In this document: in pieces, positions 41,573 to 49,277 of the stretch | Layout of the letters: the number at the start of each line of letters is the position of its first letter | How positions within the stretch are numbered: the stretch's first letter is position 1 | Source: a virus | Virus record (IMG/VR): IMGVR_UViG_3300036770_005214 | Span: 44,123-108,122 of that record | Strand: one strand, 5' to 3' | DNA length: 64,000 bases | Program-made: the position numbers and the translations under genes | The notes under the pieces: model-generated | Told to the model about the DNA's origin: nothing | Databases searched by the model: none | Seen by the model: the letters and a program-made list of their open reading frames with translations, nothing else

Positions 41573-43069
41573 TCACCGATACCGACGGGTGCGGAGGGAT
41601 TCTCCCCCAAAGGCGGCTTGTACTGCTGCGGCCCCTTGATCCAAAGCGCCCTGGAGTGCTGCGAGCAGTGCCGCCACTTCAGCGTCACCCGAGACTGCGG
41701 GCGCCGGTGCGGGAGCCGGTGCGGGGGTCATGGTCATGGGGGGAGGCGCCACGGTCACGACGGGGGGCGGCGGCTCCTCGATCACAACCGGAGCGACCGG
41801 GACCGACACGGGCGCCTGCACGGGCCGCGCCGGCACGTCCGCATCGAACTGCGGAAGGAAGGACGGGGCCACCTTGGCGATGTGCTTTCGGAAGTTGGCA
41901 CGAACCACCGGGATCATTCCGGCAAGGAACGCAGCCCCACGTCCATCGGCCACCGCCGCACGGTAGTCGTTCAGCATCGCGTCAAACTTGCTGGGCGCGG
42001 CTGGTGCGGCTGGTGCGGGCGGAGGGCGAACCGGTGCGGGCGGAGGGCGGACCGGTGCGGGGGTCGGAGCGGGCGCCGGGGTCGGAGCGGGCGCCGCGGC
42101 CCGGTAGGCCTTCGCGGCGTTGTAAAGCTCCCGCACCTCGGGCGAGGCCTTCGACGCCATGAGGCCGCCGATGCCCCGGCGATCGGGGATCGAAAGGCTG
42201 CCAAGCCAAGCGTTCAAGTGGGCGAGGTCGTTGCCGGTCTTGCGGGCCTCGGCGAGGAACTGGGTGATCAAGCTCGCCTCCTGGGGGGCTACCGCTTGCT
42301 GCTTGATGCTGTCCATGACGGCCTTGAAGACCTCGCGGACTTCGGAGGGAGTGTCCCCCCGCCGCATCTTGCCAGCGAGCACCGCACGGGTCGGACCCGG
42401 CATGGCCATGACGTAACTCACCGCGCCGCCAAAGCCCCCTGCGTTGTAGGCATCGGCGAACGCCACGACGACCGGATCGGGCTGCGCCATGACGGGAGGC
42501 GCCTCGACGGCCATCGGGGGCGCCTCGACGAACACGGGAGCGGCTTGCACGACTGGCGGCGAGTAGACGACGGTGGGCGTCGGCGCTTCGACCATCGCGA
42601 GGGCCGGGGGAACCTCGGGAGCGGGGCGCTGACGGCGGGCGGGGCGCTGGCCAGCCGGCTTGGTCGGCTTCGCCACGTCGCGACGCAGCCCCATCTCGGC
42701 GCTGGTCATCGGGAGCGGCGAGCACCGAGCGGGGGGAACGCCCTCGGCCGGCTCGCGGTGCTGCTCGGTGGTCCCGTTGATGTGGTAGGTCTTCGACTCG
42801 AACTCACCCGTCGTGTCGGTGAAGTCGACGCGAAGCTCCACATCATACGCGAGGCACTCGCCCACACGCTCCCGCACGACCTGGAGCGCCTGCGCCTTGC
42901 TGGTCAACTCGACCTGCCCGCTCTGCGCCTCCAGCTTGGTGCCGCTGCGGTTGTACGCAAGCTGCTGGACTACCCAGACCCACTTGGGGCGGTTCCGCGC
43001 ACCCTCCGCCGTGACGGGCTCGATGGCGAGGATCAACAAGGCCTTGGCGTTCGGATGACTCGGCTTCAT
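41573..43069 (-). CDS. Pro/Ala-rich multidomain protein, 498 aa
   Basis: The N-terminal 100 residues are an alpha/beta domain (KALLILAIEPVTAEGARNRP, VQQLAYNRSGTKLEAQSGQV, VDFTDTTGEFESKTYHI). Its plan resembles, by eye, the triplicated domain of the 654-aa basic protein just upstream. The middle has helical units joined by long Pro/Ala/Val linkers (APVRPPPAPVRPPPAP near 350-365). The end has a helix ALLAALQGALDQGAAAVQAA and an Arg-rich tail. The start ATG 43069 has only a weak ribosome site. A promoter (TTGACC) lies about 50 bp upstream. It may bind DNA or act as a scaffold. Confidence 0.6.
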   Translation of the reverse strand: MKPSHPNAKALLILAIEPVTAEGARNRPKWVWVVQQLAYNRSGTKLEAQSGQVELTSKAQALQVVRERVGECLAYDVELRVDFTDTTGEFESKTYHINGTTEQHREPAEGVPPARCSPLPMTSAEMGLRRDVAKPTKPAGQRPARRQRPAPEVPPALAMVEAPTPTVVYSPPVVQAAPVFVEAPPMAVEAPPVMAQPDPVVVAFADAYNAGGFGGAVSYVMAMPGPTRAVLAGKMRRGDTPSEVREVFKAVMDSIKQQAVAPQEASLITQFLAEARKTGNDLAHLNAWLGSLSIPDRRGIGGLMASKASPEVRELYNAAKAYRAAAPAPTPAPAPTPAPVRPPPAPVRPPPAPAAPAAPSKFDAMLNDYRAAVADGRGAAFLAGMIPVVRANFRKHIAKVAPSFLPQFDADVPARPVQAPVSVPVAPVVIEEPPPPVVTVAPPPMTMTPAPAPAPAPAVSGDAEVAALLAALQGALDQGAAAVQAAFGGESLRTRRYR

Positions 43070-43115
43070 CGGAGGACCCCGAAAACAGTTGGGGGGCAAG
43101 TGGCCCGCTATAGAC

Positions 43116-43144
43116 CCCTTACCCCCCTTCTATCCGTAGGTCAA
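43116..43144 (-). promoter_or_regulatory. Promoter TTGACC-N17-TAAGGG
   Basis: On the minus strand TTGACC (43144-43139) and TAAGGG (43121-43116) are 17 bp apart, and the -10 follows GGGGGG. It lies upstream of the 498-aa gene and would drive it together with the 109-aa and methylase/helicase genes. Confidence 0.55.
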
Positions 43145-43195
43145 TCCCTTCACAGGTCCGACCGACCTAGCCCCGCCTGCTGCGAGGCTTTACGG

Positions 43196-45160
43196 TCAAC
43201 GCTTCGACGTCCGACGCTTGGGGGCGGACCGCTTCTTGACCGCGCCGTGCTTCCGACGAGCCGTGCGGAGCGCCGCCTCCGCCACCACATCGCCAACCGC
43301 GGGGAGAGCCGCAGAGGACTTCGCCTTGGTGGTCTTGGCCTTGGTGGTCTTGGCCTTGGTGGTCTTGGCAGGCCGCGCCTTGATGCTGCGCTCCCCGGGG
43401 AGCTTGCGCTTGGGGTTCTCCCGAACCCAGTTGTCCTGCGCAATACTCAAGGGGTAGCCCATCTTAATCTGGGCCGCGATGTACTTCTGGTAGCTGGTCC
43501 TGCGGGTTCCGGCCTTCGCCTTGGAGGCCTTGGTGCTCTTGCCCTTGGTGCTCTTGCCCTTGGTGGTCTTCTTGATCACTTCGGTCTTCGCAGTCTCGCC
43601 CTTGTGAGCCCGCCAAGCCGCCGCCGCTTCCTTCATGGACTTGCCAGCCTTACGCTGCGCGGCCACGAACTTGTTGTAGGCGCTGACCTTGCGGGTTCCA
43701 GACTTCGCCTTGGAGGCCTTCGGCTTCGCGGTCTTCGGCTTCGAGGTCTTCGGCTTCGCGGTCTTCTTCACAGTCTTCTTGGCGGTCGTGCCGGACTGCG
43801 CACGCCATGCGGCTGCCGCCTGCGCCATCGTCTTGCCAGCCTTCATCTGGGCCCCGACGAACTTGTTGTAGGCGCTGACCCCAGCCCCGGTCGTCAGTTC
43901 CGAGAGCCCAGCGGCCATCACAGCTTCATCCCACTCCCTCTTCTCCCTTTCAGTCATAGCGTTGGAACGACGACGACGAGCACCCGCTCCCAGCCCCCCG
44001 CCCACTGGGCGCCCTGGCAGATTGTTGACCCACTCATCGAGATACTTGTTGTAGGCGCTGACCTTGCGGGTTCCCGTCTTGCGGGTCTTGCGGGTCTTGC
44101 GGGTCTTGCGGGCCTTACGGGCCTTGGGCGCCGCCTCCGCGGCGGTGGTGGTCTTGGCCTTGGTGCTCTTCGCCTTCCGACGTACCGTGACCTTGGTTCC
44201 AATCCGCTTCTTCGTGGACTTGGTGCAGACGTAGCGGGTGCCTTCCTTGGTGTAGGTGCAGACCTCCTTCGAGCCCTCCACCGTCATCACCACCTGGACG
44301 CCAGTGCGGCACCAAGCGCGGATGAGGCGCTGGAGACCCTTCTTCTGGGCCGCAGCAGAGCCTTCCAGCGACCCCGTGACGGTCTTGGTGCCCCGACGCA
44401 CGCTCACAGAGCGAACGCCATCCTTTGCGGCTCCGATGTGGATCCGAACCGACGTAATCTTCCTGGCCATAGCTCGCTCCTTATTGCCTTCTTCGGCGGC
44501 GATGTGGGTTGCCCGACGGCTCCCGGCAAGGGTGCTCGACGAGACGATGCGGTCACCCCGCTTGACGTAGGTGTACTGCCGTCCAGACTCCTCGTCCTCG
44601 ACAAGGACCTTGGAACCTGGAGTAGCCCACTTTTCGATCAGTTCTTGCATCACAGAACGCTGCGCCCTCGCATCGCCCATGAGCGGAGTGTTGCTGTACT
44701 TGTCTTTCCCAGTGCTGGGATCGGTGTAAGTGACCTGCACAAAGCGCAGGCGCTTGCCGTCCTCTTTCGTGACGACCATGCGGACCAAGTAGACGTGGCC
44801 CTCAACGACCTTCCGCTTGGCTTTCTTGGGGCTCTTGCCAGCAGAGTCGGCGCTCTTCATGGACCCTCCGCGCGGGGACACCGGGGCGAAACTGCCATCG
44901 TCCTGCCGGCCGTAGGTCACGGTCTTTCCAGTCGCCTCGTAGGTGACGATGACCTTATTGCCCTTGTACCTCTGAATCTGATCTTCAAGGTCCGCTCGCC
45001 GTTCGGCCTCCGTATTGCCCCGGATAAAAGTCCCTTGGCCAGAGATCCGCTCTCCCCGTGCGCCCAGTTGTTGAACGCTCACATTCCGCCGTAGGTTGTG
45101 AACGCTCTTGCCCACGGACATCCGAACCAAACTGACCGCGACTGACTTCCGTGCAGGCAT
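43196..45160 (-). CDS. Lys-rich nucleoprotein candidate with four SAYNK-type units, 654 aa
   Basis: This is a very basic protein. Residues 9-94, 124-206 and 237-312 are three copies of a domain of about 80 aa (each with an early strand LVRM/VRIH, a helix, and a TVTYG/YTYVK/CTYTK strand). Then come Lys/Thr/Arg/Ala linkers (KARKTRKTRKTRKT) and four SAYNK-type units: SAYNKYLDEW, SAYNKFVGAQ, SAYNKFVAAQ and TSYQKYIAAQ, three continuing to a conserved Trp such as AAAAWRA. The unit resembles HMG-box/YABBY-type DNA-binding helices of eukaryotes and their viruses. The protein may condense viral DNA. ATG 45160 has GGGAGATCGG before it. Confidence 0.65.
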   Translation of the reverse strand: MPARKSVAVSLVRMSVGKSVHNLRRNVSVQQLGARGERISGQGTFIRGNTEAERRADLEDQIQRYKGNKVIVTYEATGKTVTYGRQDDGSFAPVSPRGGSMKSADSAGKSPKKAKRKVVEGHVYLVRMVVTKEDGKRLRFVQVTYTDPSTGKDKYSNTPLMGDARAQRSVMQELIEKWATPGSKVLVEDEESGRQYTYVKRGDRIVSSSTLAGSRRATHIAAEEGNKERAMARKITSVRIHIGAAKDGVRSVSVRRGTKTVTGSLEGSAAAQKKGLQRLIRAWCRTGVQVVMTVEGSKEVCTYTKEGTRYVCTKSTKKRIGTKVTVRRKAKSTKAKTTTAAEAAPKARKARKTRKTRKTRKTGTRKVSAYNKYLDEWVNNLPGRPVGGGLGAGARRRRSNAMTEREKREWDEAVMAAGLSELTTGAGVSAYNKFVGAQMKAGKTMAQAAAAWRAQSGTTAKKTVKKTAKPKTSKPKTAKPKASKAKSGTRKVSAYNKFVAAQRKAGKSMKEAAAAWRAHKGETAKTEVIKKTTKGKSTKGKSTKASKAKAGTRRTSYQKYIAAQIKMGYPLSIAQDNWVRENPKRKLPGERSIKARPAKTTKAKTTKAKTTKAKSSAALPAVGDVVAEAALRTARRKHGAVKKRSAPKRRTSKR

Positions 45161-45213
45161 CCGATCTCCCAAGGTACCGCACCGTTGGTATCAGAATGGG
45201 CCTTGAAACTGCA

Positions 45214-45244
45214 AACGGTAGCCCCCCATTGAGGAGCTACCGTT
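45214..45244 (-). terminator. Hairpin terminator after the 221-aa gene
   Basis: AACGGTAGC pairs with GCTACCGTT (9 bp) around a 13-base loop, and on the minus strand is followed by TGCAGTTT. It lies 45 bp downstream of the stop at 45290 and 53 bp before the start of the 654-aa gene, so it probably ends the virion operon. Confidence 0.55.
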
Positions 45245-45289
45245 GTGCGCGGCGCGAATAGGATGTGAGCCAGGAAACTAGGCTGTCAG

Positions 45290-45955
45290 CTACTCCTCGT
45301 CGTCGTAGTCGCCGTCGTCGTCCAGATAGTCGTTGTCTTGCGGCTCGTCCTCGTCCTCAAACTCGGCATTGTCCTCGGCTTCTTCCATGAGCGCCGTTTC
45401 GACTTGGCGCAACATGGCGCGCACTGCACGACCCATCTGCGCAGGGCGAACGCGGATGGGCTCCAGGTAAGGAACAGCCTGGACACTGCGCTTTCCGTTG
45501 CGCTCGGTCTCCTCAAAACGGAACGGCTGCAAGGCGAGACCTTGCGCATCCAGTTGGAGGTTCAAGCGGATCGCACCGCCGAACCGGCGCCCCAGAATGG
45601 CCGCGAGACGGCGCCCGAAGGCGTCGCCCTGGTCCGCGAACGAGGCAGCGCCCCCGACGTCTTCCTGGGCCGTTTCTGCCCCACCAGAGGCCACCGGGGG
45701 AGCATCGGAGGCGACGGGCTGTTGCTGCGCGGCGAGTTGGGTGAGCAGGCCCCGCGCTTCGGGGTTGGAGAGGAGCATCGGCAAGATCTTCTGGATGGGC
45801 GACCAGTCGCCACCAGCGATCCGCTGAATGTCATCGGGGCCCAATCCGGCTTGCATGGCAAGCTCCAGAAAGTTCACCCCACCACTCGACTGCGCTGCGC
45901 TCTCCATCGGAGTCTCCTGTGCCTTGCTCGGCTTCGCCGGCTGCTTTCGGGTCAT
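45290..45955 (-). CDS. Acidic-tail protein, 221 aa
   Basis: A short N-terminal Lys/Pro region and a helical part (GDWSPIQKILPMLLSNPEAR) are followed by an alpha/beta core (RRLAAILGRRFGGAIRLNLQ). The C-terminal 33 residues are almost all Asp and Glu. Acidic tails occur in scaffolds and in proteins that compete with DNA for basic proteins; the basic 654-aa protein is encoded next. ATG 45955 follows AGGATGGAACCC; an ATG nine bases earlier is possible. No family was recognised. Confidence 0.58.
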   Translation of the reverse strand: MTRKQPAKPSKAQETPMESAAQSSGGVNFLELAMQAGLGPDDIQRIAGGDWSPIQKILPMLLSNPEARGLLTQLAAQQQPVASDAPPVASGGAETAQEDVGGAASFADQGDAFGRRLAAILGRRFGGAIRLNLQLDAQGLALQPFRFEETERNGKRSVQAVPYLEPIRVRPAQMGRAVRAMLRQVETALMEEAEDNAEFEDEDEPQDNDYLDDDGDYDDEE

Positions 45956-45965
45956 GGGTTCCATC

Positions 45966-46286
45966 CTACTCGAAGTTGTTGCGGAGGCATGGCAGCACCC
46001 CAGGCGGGATGACCTGCGCTCCGAAGCCATAGCCGGCCAGTGCATACGTCCGAACGGTCAGGTTGGAACCCTTGACCTCCGTAACGGTGCTCACCGTGAT
46101 GCCCCGACGGTCGAAGTGGTGCAGGATGCGCCGGACGTAGCTCTCCGACACACCCAGACGCTCCGCGATCTTCGACGCGGTGGCGGGCCAGTAGCCCGTG
46201 AGCAAGAGCAAGACGATGCGAGCGCCCGTCTCGGCGCCCGATCGACCTCGCTTGGTCTCTTCGCTCAGGTCACGGTCTTGCGGCAT
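45966..46286 (-). CDS. Winged-helix-like regulator, 106 aa
   Basis: The middle fits a winged helix: IVLLLLTGYWPATASKIAER, then LGVSESYVRRILHHFDRRGI as recognition helix, then wing strands TVSTVTEVKGSNLTVRTY. The N-terminus is charged. ATG 46286 follows AAGGG, and the leader carries two related palindromic elements (46284-46301 and 46322-46339). Position inside the virion operon suggests a late-gene regulator that may also control itself. Confidence 0.6.
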   Translation of the reverse strand: MPQDRDLSEETKRGRSGAETGARIVLLLLTGYWPATASKIAERLGVSESYVRRILHHFDRRGITVSTVTEVKGSNLTVRTYALAGYGFGAQVIPPGVLPCLRNNFE

Positions 46287-46321
46287 CCCTTATGGGGTAA
46301 CGCGCCCCTTCCTGATACGCC

Positions 46322-46339
46322 ACAACCCTTATGGGCTAC
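46322..46339 (-). promoter_or_regulatory. GTAGCCC-N4-GGGTTGT element before the winged-helix gene
   Basis: On the minus strand GTAGCCC ATAA GGGTTGT overlaps the stop of the 150-aa gene. A second related copy (GTTACCCCATAAGGGATG) runs into the start codon at 46286. The core CCCATAAGGG is the same in both. They may be operators of the winged-helix protein. Confidence 0.4.
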
Positions 46340-46788
46340 CAGCGCCGGCCATTCCGCTGGGGGATGGGATCGTTGATCTCCACCGTTTCGCCGTCCGTAT
46401 CGCGCAGGAGTGCGCCGACCTGCACGCCCCCCGAAGAGGTCGCCCGGCGACTCCGCGAACGCCCCGACTCGGGCGTGAGCAGCACTTGACCCGTGTCCAA
46501 CCGCTCCGCCTTCCACCGCCGGCCTCGTTGCACGGCGATGCGGAGACCTTCCACGATCTCCTTCTCTTGCCAATCGTCCCGCGGAGCCACCGCAGCGATG
46601 GGCGTCTCGTACTCGCCGCCTTCCCAGTAGGCAGGGGACCAGCCGCCCGGACGGTCCGTCGTGTAGACGCTCGCCGAGGCGTTCGCCGCCGAGAAGCCGC
46701 CGGGGTTGACCGAGTTCGCGGTGATGTACCCCGCGTGCTCACCGATCCGTGCGAGCATCTGCCCATTCACCCGTCCGATGCGCCGCAT
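46336..46788 (-). CDS. Virion-block protein, 150 aa, N-terminal MRRIGRV
   Basis: The N-terminus MRRIGRVNG matches the start of the 198-aa protein (MRRIGQVG) and of two others (MQRIGMI), the recurrent motif of this block. A second form, VQVGALLRD, is near the C-terminus. The body is soluble with SVNPGGFSAANASASVY and a strand/helix region. ATG 46788 follows GGGGAGTCGTG and overlaps the stop of the next upstream gene (TGATG), so translation is coupled. It is probably a virion component. Confidence 0.6.
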   Translation of the reverse strand: MRRIGRVNGQMLARIGEHAGYITANSVNPGGFSAANASASVYTTDRPGGWSPAYWEGGEYETPIAAVAPRDDWQEKEIVEGLRIAVQRGRRWKAERLDTGQVLLTPESGRSRSRRATSSGGVQVGALLRDTDGETVEINDPIPQRNGRRW

Positions 46789-47096
46789 CACGACTCCCCA
46801 CGCGCCGGAACCCGCGGCGCTTGCACAGGGTAACCCATGAACGTGGTAGGAGGCTTGCCCTCCGTCCACCGCTCTACCACGAGTGTCAGCTTGCCCTGCG
46901 AAAGTCCCGTGCGGACCTTGGCACGCTTCCCTCCCAACCCTTCCAGCCTTCGCGCCGCGATGCGAGGACGACGCCGCCCCGCCCGGTCCGCGATGCGCTT
47001 CCGCCGTGCGTCCCGAGCTTCGGTGACGTTACGGCTGAAGTCGAAAGCCGTGTTGATGCTCGTGAGCACCAGCACGATGTTGGTGAGGAAGCCCAC
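46788..47096 (-). CDS. Basic protein with N-terminal hydrophobic helix, 102 aa
   Basis: The N-terminus has a hydrophobic stretch (GFLTNIVLVLTSINTAFDF) and then a strongly basic part (ARDARRKRIADRAGRRRPRI), so it could sit in a membrane with the basic part toward DNA. The end is strand-like (SQGKLTLVVERWTEG). GTG 47096 follows GGGGGAGTGACGC. It lies 3 bp after the 92-aa gene and is coupled to the 150-aa gene. No family was recognised. Confidence 0.57.
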   Translation of the reverse strand: MGFLTNIVLVLTSINTAFDFSRNVTEARDARRKRIADRAGRRRPRIAARRLEGLGGKRAKVRTGLSQGKLTLVVERWTEGKPPTTFMGYPVQAPRVPARGES

Positions 47097-47099
47097 GCG

Positions 47100-47378
47100 T
47101 CACTCCCCCGCGTCGCCGCGAGAGGGCCAATCCAACAGGTTGTAGTTTTGGTACAACTTGTCGATGTCCACGCCGACGTCCGCCAGCTTCTCTTCCTTCC
47201 GCCGGAGCTTCGCGACTTCGCGCTCAATCCGAATGTGCTGCTTGAGGACGTCCTGGGTCCGCCGCCGAATCTTGTTGACCTCGCGGACCTCCGCCGGATC
47301 CCAGAAAGCGCCCACCGCGTTGTGTTGCCACATGCCTAACTCCTCTAGTTGTTTGTACTTTTCTTGGAAGTCGTACAC
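47100..47378 (-). CDS. Helical coiled-coil protein, 92 aa
   Basis: The protein is helical and charged, with NKIRRRTQDVLKQHIRIERE and KLRRKEEKLADVGVDIDKLY heptads, and no membrane segment. It starts at ATG 47378, overlapping the stop of the 311-aa gene, so translation is coupled. It is in the virion operon. No family was recognised. Confidence 0.57.
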   Translation of the reverse strand: MYDFQEKYKQLEELGMWQHNAVGAFWDPAEVREVNKIRRRTQDVLKQHIRIEREVAKLRRKEEKLADVGVDIDKLYQNYNLLDWPSRGDAGE

Positions 47379-48313
47379 TACACATCCGCGAAGATGACCA
47401 CCGAACCGCCGTCCGTTGGCTCCACTTGCAAAGCACCGCGAGCCTTCGTGTTGATGCCGTACTTCAGCGCCTTGGCAAGGGCCAGATTGTTAATCATCGT
47501 CGCCTTGTCGGGAGCATGGGTCACCGTGACCGCCGAGCCGTCAAAGCGGTTGTTGTCGACGATGACCGTGCTCTCCCGAGGTTCCGAGACGGGGTAGCCG
47601 TTTTCCGCCAGAATGGTGCTGAACTCGGTCACCGCATCGGCCACCGCCCCGACGTAGCCCGTCCCAGGGGTAGCCGGCGTGGTCACATAGCGGTTGATCA
47701 GGAAGCCCACGAGCGCCCCGATCCCAGTCGCCACCCCGCGGTTCTTGCGGGCCACCGCATAACCAACCCCAGCCCCCACGAGCGAGTACAAGAGCGGGCC
47801 TGCTTCAGTCCCGAACCCCGCCGCCGCCGCGTCCTTCTTCTTGAACTTCTCCCGCACCGAGGTCACCGCCTTGGCGGTCCCTTGCTTCACGCTAGAGGCT
47901 GCTTTCGCAGTCCCTTGCTTCACACTGTAGGCCACCTTGTCAGCTACCTCGCCAGACTTGCGGAAGAACAGGCGACCGCCGACAGCGTGCAGGCGCCCAT
48001 AGGGTCCGGGCACCTTGTCGGCGCGCAAGAGCGCGGCCGTAGTCTCGTTCACCTTGTCGGACAAGTGCTGAAGCTCTTTGTAGAAGGGAGTACGGCTTTG
48101 CTTCCCATTCGGGTCTTTCTTCAGAACGTAGGCGGAGAAGAACGCGTTTAGTTTCGAGACGGCTCTTTCGATCTCCTGGAGATTCCCGGAGCCCATGCCG
48201 TACTCGTACATGGAAGTCTGCAAACCCACCAGCGGAGACGGATCAGCGTCGTAAGCGGTATTGTAGAAGTCCTCGACAGCGCCCACCGAGCTAATCATCC
48301 CGATGCGTTGCAT
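47378..48313 (-). CDS. Glycine-zipper virion-block protein, 311 aa, N-terminal MQRIGMI
   Basis: It starts MQRIGMISSVG. A helical N-terminal domain follows, then a repeated VKQGTAKA (residues 131-138 and 142-149), then a glycine-zipper membrane part (LLYSLVGAGVGYAVARKNRG and ATGIGALVGFLINRYV, near 174-210), and a C-terminal alpha/beta domain of about 100 aa. The first 210 residues match the 191-aa gene upstream (LLYSLMGAGVGYAVARKNRG), so the pair are tandem paralogues and only this one has the C-terminal domain. It is probably a virion membrane protein. Confidence 0.62.
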   Translation of the reverse strand: MQRIGMISSVGAVEDFYNTAYDADPSPLVGLQTSMYEYGMGSGNLQEIERAVSKLNAFFSAYVLKKDPNGKQSRTPFYKELQHLSDKVNETTAALLRADKVPGPYGRLHAVGGRLFFRKSGEVADKVAYSVKQGTAKAASSVKQGTAKAVTSVREKFKKKDAAAAGFGTEAGPLLYSLVGAGVGYAVARKNRGVATGIGALVGFLINRYVTTPATPGTGYVGAVADAVTEFSTILAENGYPVSEPRESTVIVDNNRFDGSAVTVTHAPDKATMINNLALAKALKYGINTKARGALQVEPTDGGSVVIFADV

Positions 48314-48339
48314 GTGCGTCTCTCCAGGTCAGTAAGGGA

Positions 48340-48915
48340 CTATTGCCGTAGGGCTTGGTTGGCCAGGAAGCCCACGAGCGCCCCAACACCAGCGGCCATT
48401 CCGCGGTTCTTGCGGGCCACCGCGTAGCCGACACCCGCTCCCATGAGCGAGTACAACAGCGGCGCCGAGTCAGACCCGAACCCAGCGGACTCGGCCCCCT
48501 TCCCAGCGCGGGGCTGGACCCCTGGACCCAGAGAGACCCGCGCTCCAGGATCCCGGAAGGACAGACGACCGTTGGTAACGGTAAGACGCCCATGTGGGCC
48601 GGGCACCCCGTCGCGTCGCAGATCGAACGCCACGAGTTGATTCACTGCGGCAGCGTATTCTTCAAGCTCTTTATAGAACAAGTCACGAGGCTTGCCCGAG
48701 GCCTCTTTCTCTGAAACGTAGTCAGAAAAATAATCGTTCACTTTCTTGATCTCAAACTGAACATCCCCGATGCCCCTTTCGCCTCGGTACATCATAAGAA
48801 TGGTCTGCTTCAAGGAATCGTAGGCTCTTCCCCCAGGACCGGGGGAGATAGCGTTCTCCCAAGCGTACAATCCCCTGGCCTCGCTCACTGACCCAATCAT
48901 TCCGATGCGTTGCAT
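48340..48915 (-). CDS. Glycine-zipper virion-block protein, 191 aa, N-terminal MQRIGMI
   Basis: It starts MQRIGMIGSVS and shares the domain order of the first 210 residues of the 311-aa protein: a helical part with VNDYFSDYVSEKEASGKPRD, DGVPGPHGRL, then a C-terminal glycine zipper LLYSLMGAGVGYAVARKNRG and VGALVGFLANQALRQ. It ends at that membrane part. The pair arose by tandem duplication. The role is probably a structural membrane protein of the virion; no named family was recognised. Confidence 0.62.
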   Translation of the reverse strand: MQRIGMIGSVSEARGLYAWENAISPGPGGRAYDSLKQTILMMYRGERGIGDVQFEIKKVNDYFSDYVSEKEASGKPRDLFYKELEEYAAAVNQLVAFDLRRDGVPGPHGRLTVTNGRLSFRDPGARVSLGPGVQPRAGKGAESAGFGSDSAPLLYSLMGAGVGYAVARKNRGMAAGVGALVGFLANQALRQ

Positions 48916-48930
48916 GTGCAGATCTCCGAG

Positions 48931-49269
48931 TCAGTAGCAGGAGCTACTGCCGTAGGGTTGTGGCCCACAATGTAGCGCATCGTAGACAAGGGATTCCATG
49001 CGACGGCGGCCCGGTCCGCCCATCCCGCCGAGGTCAGCGTGGAGGAGGTAACCGTCCTCGTCGAAGGTGAAACGCTCCGGGAAGCGATCTTCCAAGAGCG
49101 AGGCCAGTTGGATGCGGCGAGCACCCAAGCGGAGGATACGCGCACGGTACGGCCCGAGGTTGCGCCCCACCGCTCGCGCACGCTGGTACTTCGACGATGC
49201 GACGTCGAGGCTGCGCAGCACCAGCATGTAGCGGTTGAACAGGGCCATCTGCTCTCGTTCCGTTTGCAC
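48931..49269 (-). CDS. Hypothetical basic protein, about 112 aa
   Basis: This is a helical, Arg-rich protein (NRYMLVLRSLDVASSKYQRA, RARILRLGARRIQLASLLED) with a C-terminal LLHADLGGMGGPGRRR and two Cys. I use GTG 49269 because TAGGGG lies 6 bp before it; ATG 49248 (MALFNRYM) is also possible. It follows the protease-like gene by 8 bp. It may bind nucleic acid. No family was recognised. Confidence 0.52.
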   Translation of the reverse strand: MQTEREQMALFNRYMLVLRSLDVASSKYQRARAVGRNLGPYRARILRLGARRIQLASLLEDRFPERFTFDEDGYLLHADLGGMGGPGRRRMESLVYDALHCGPQPYGSSSCY

Positions 49270-49277
49270 GCGAACCC

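Noticed and set aside
41618-45094. Open frame of 1158 codons on the plus strand
   Set aside because: It crosses two minus-strand genes and the promoter between them, and its low-complexity content mirrors the Pro/Ala and Lys-rich genes on the other strand.
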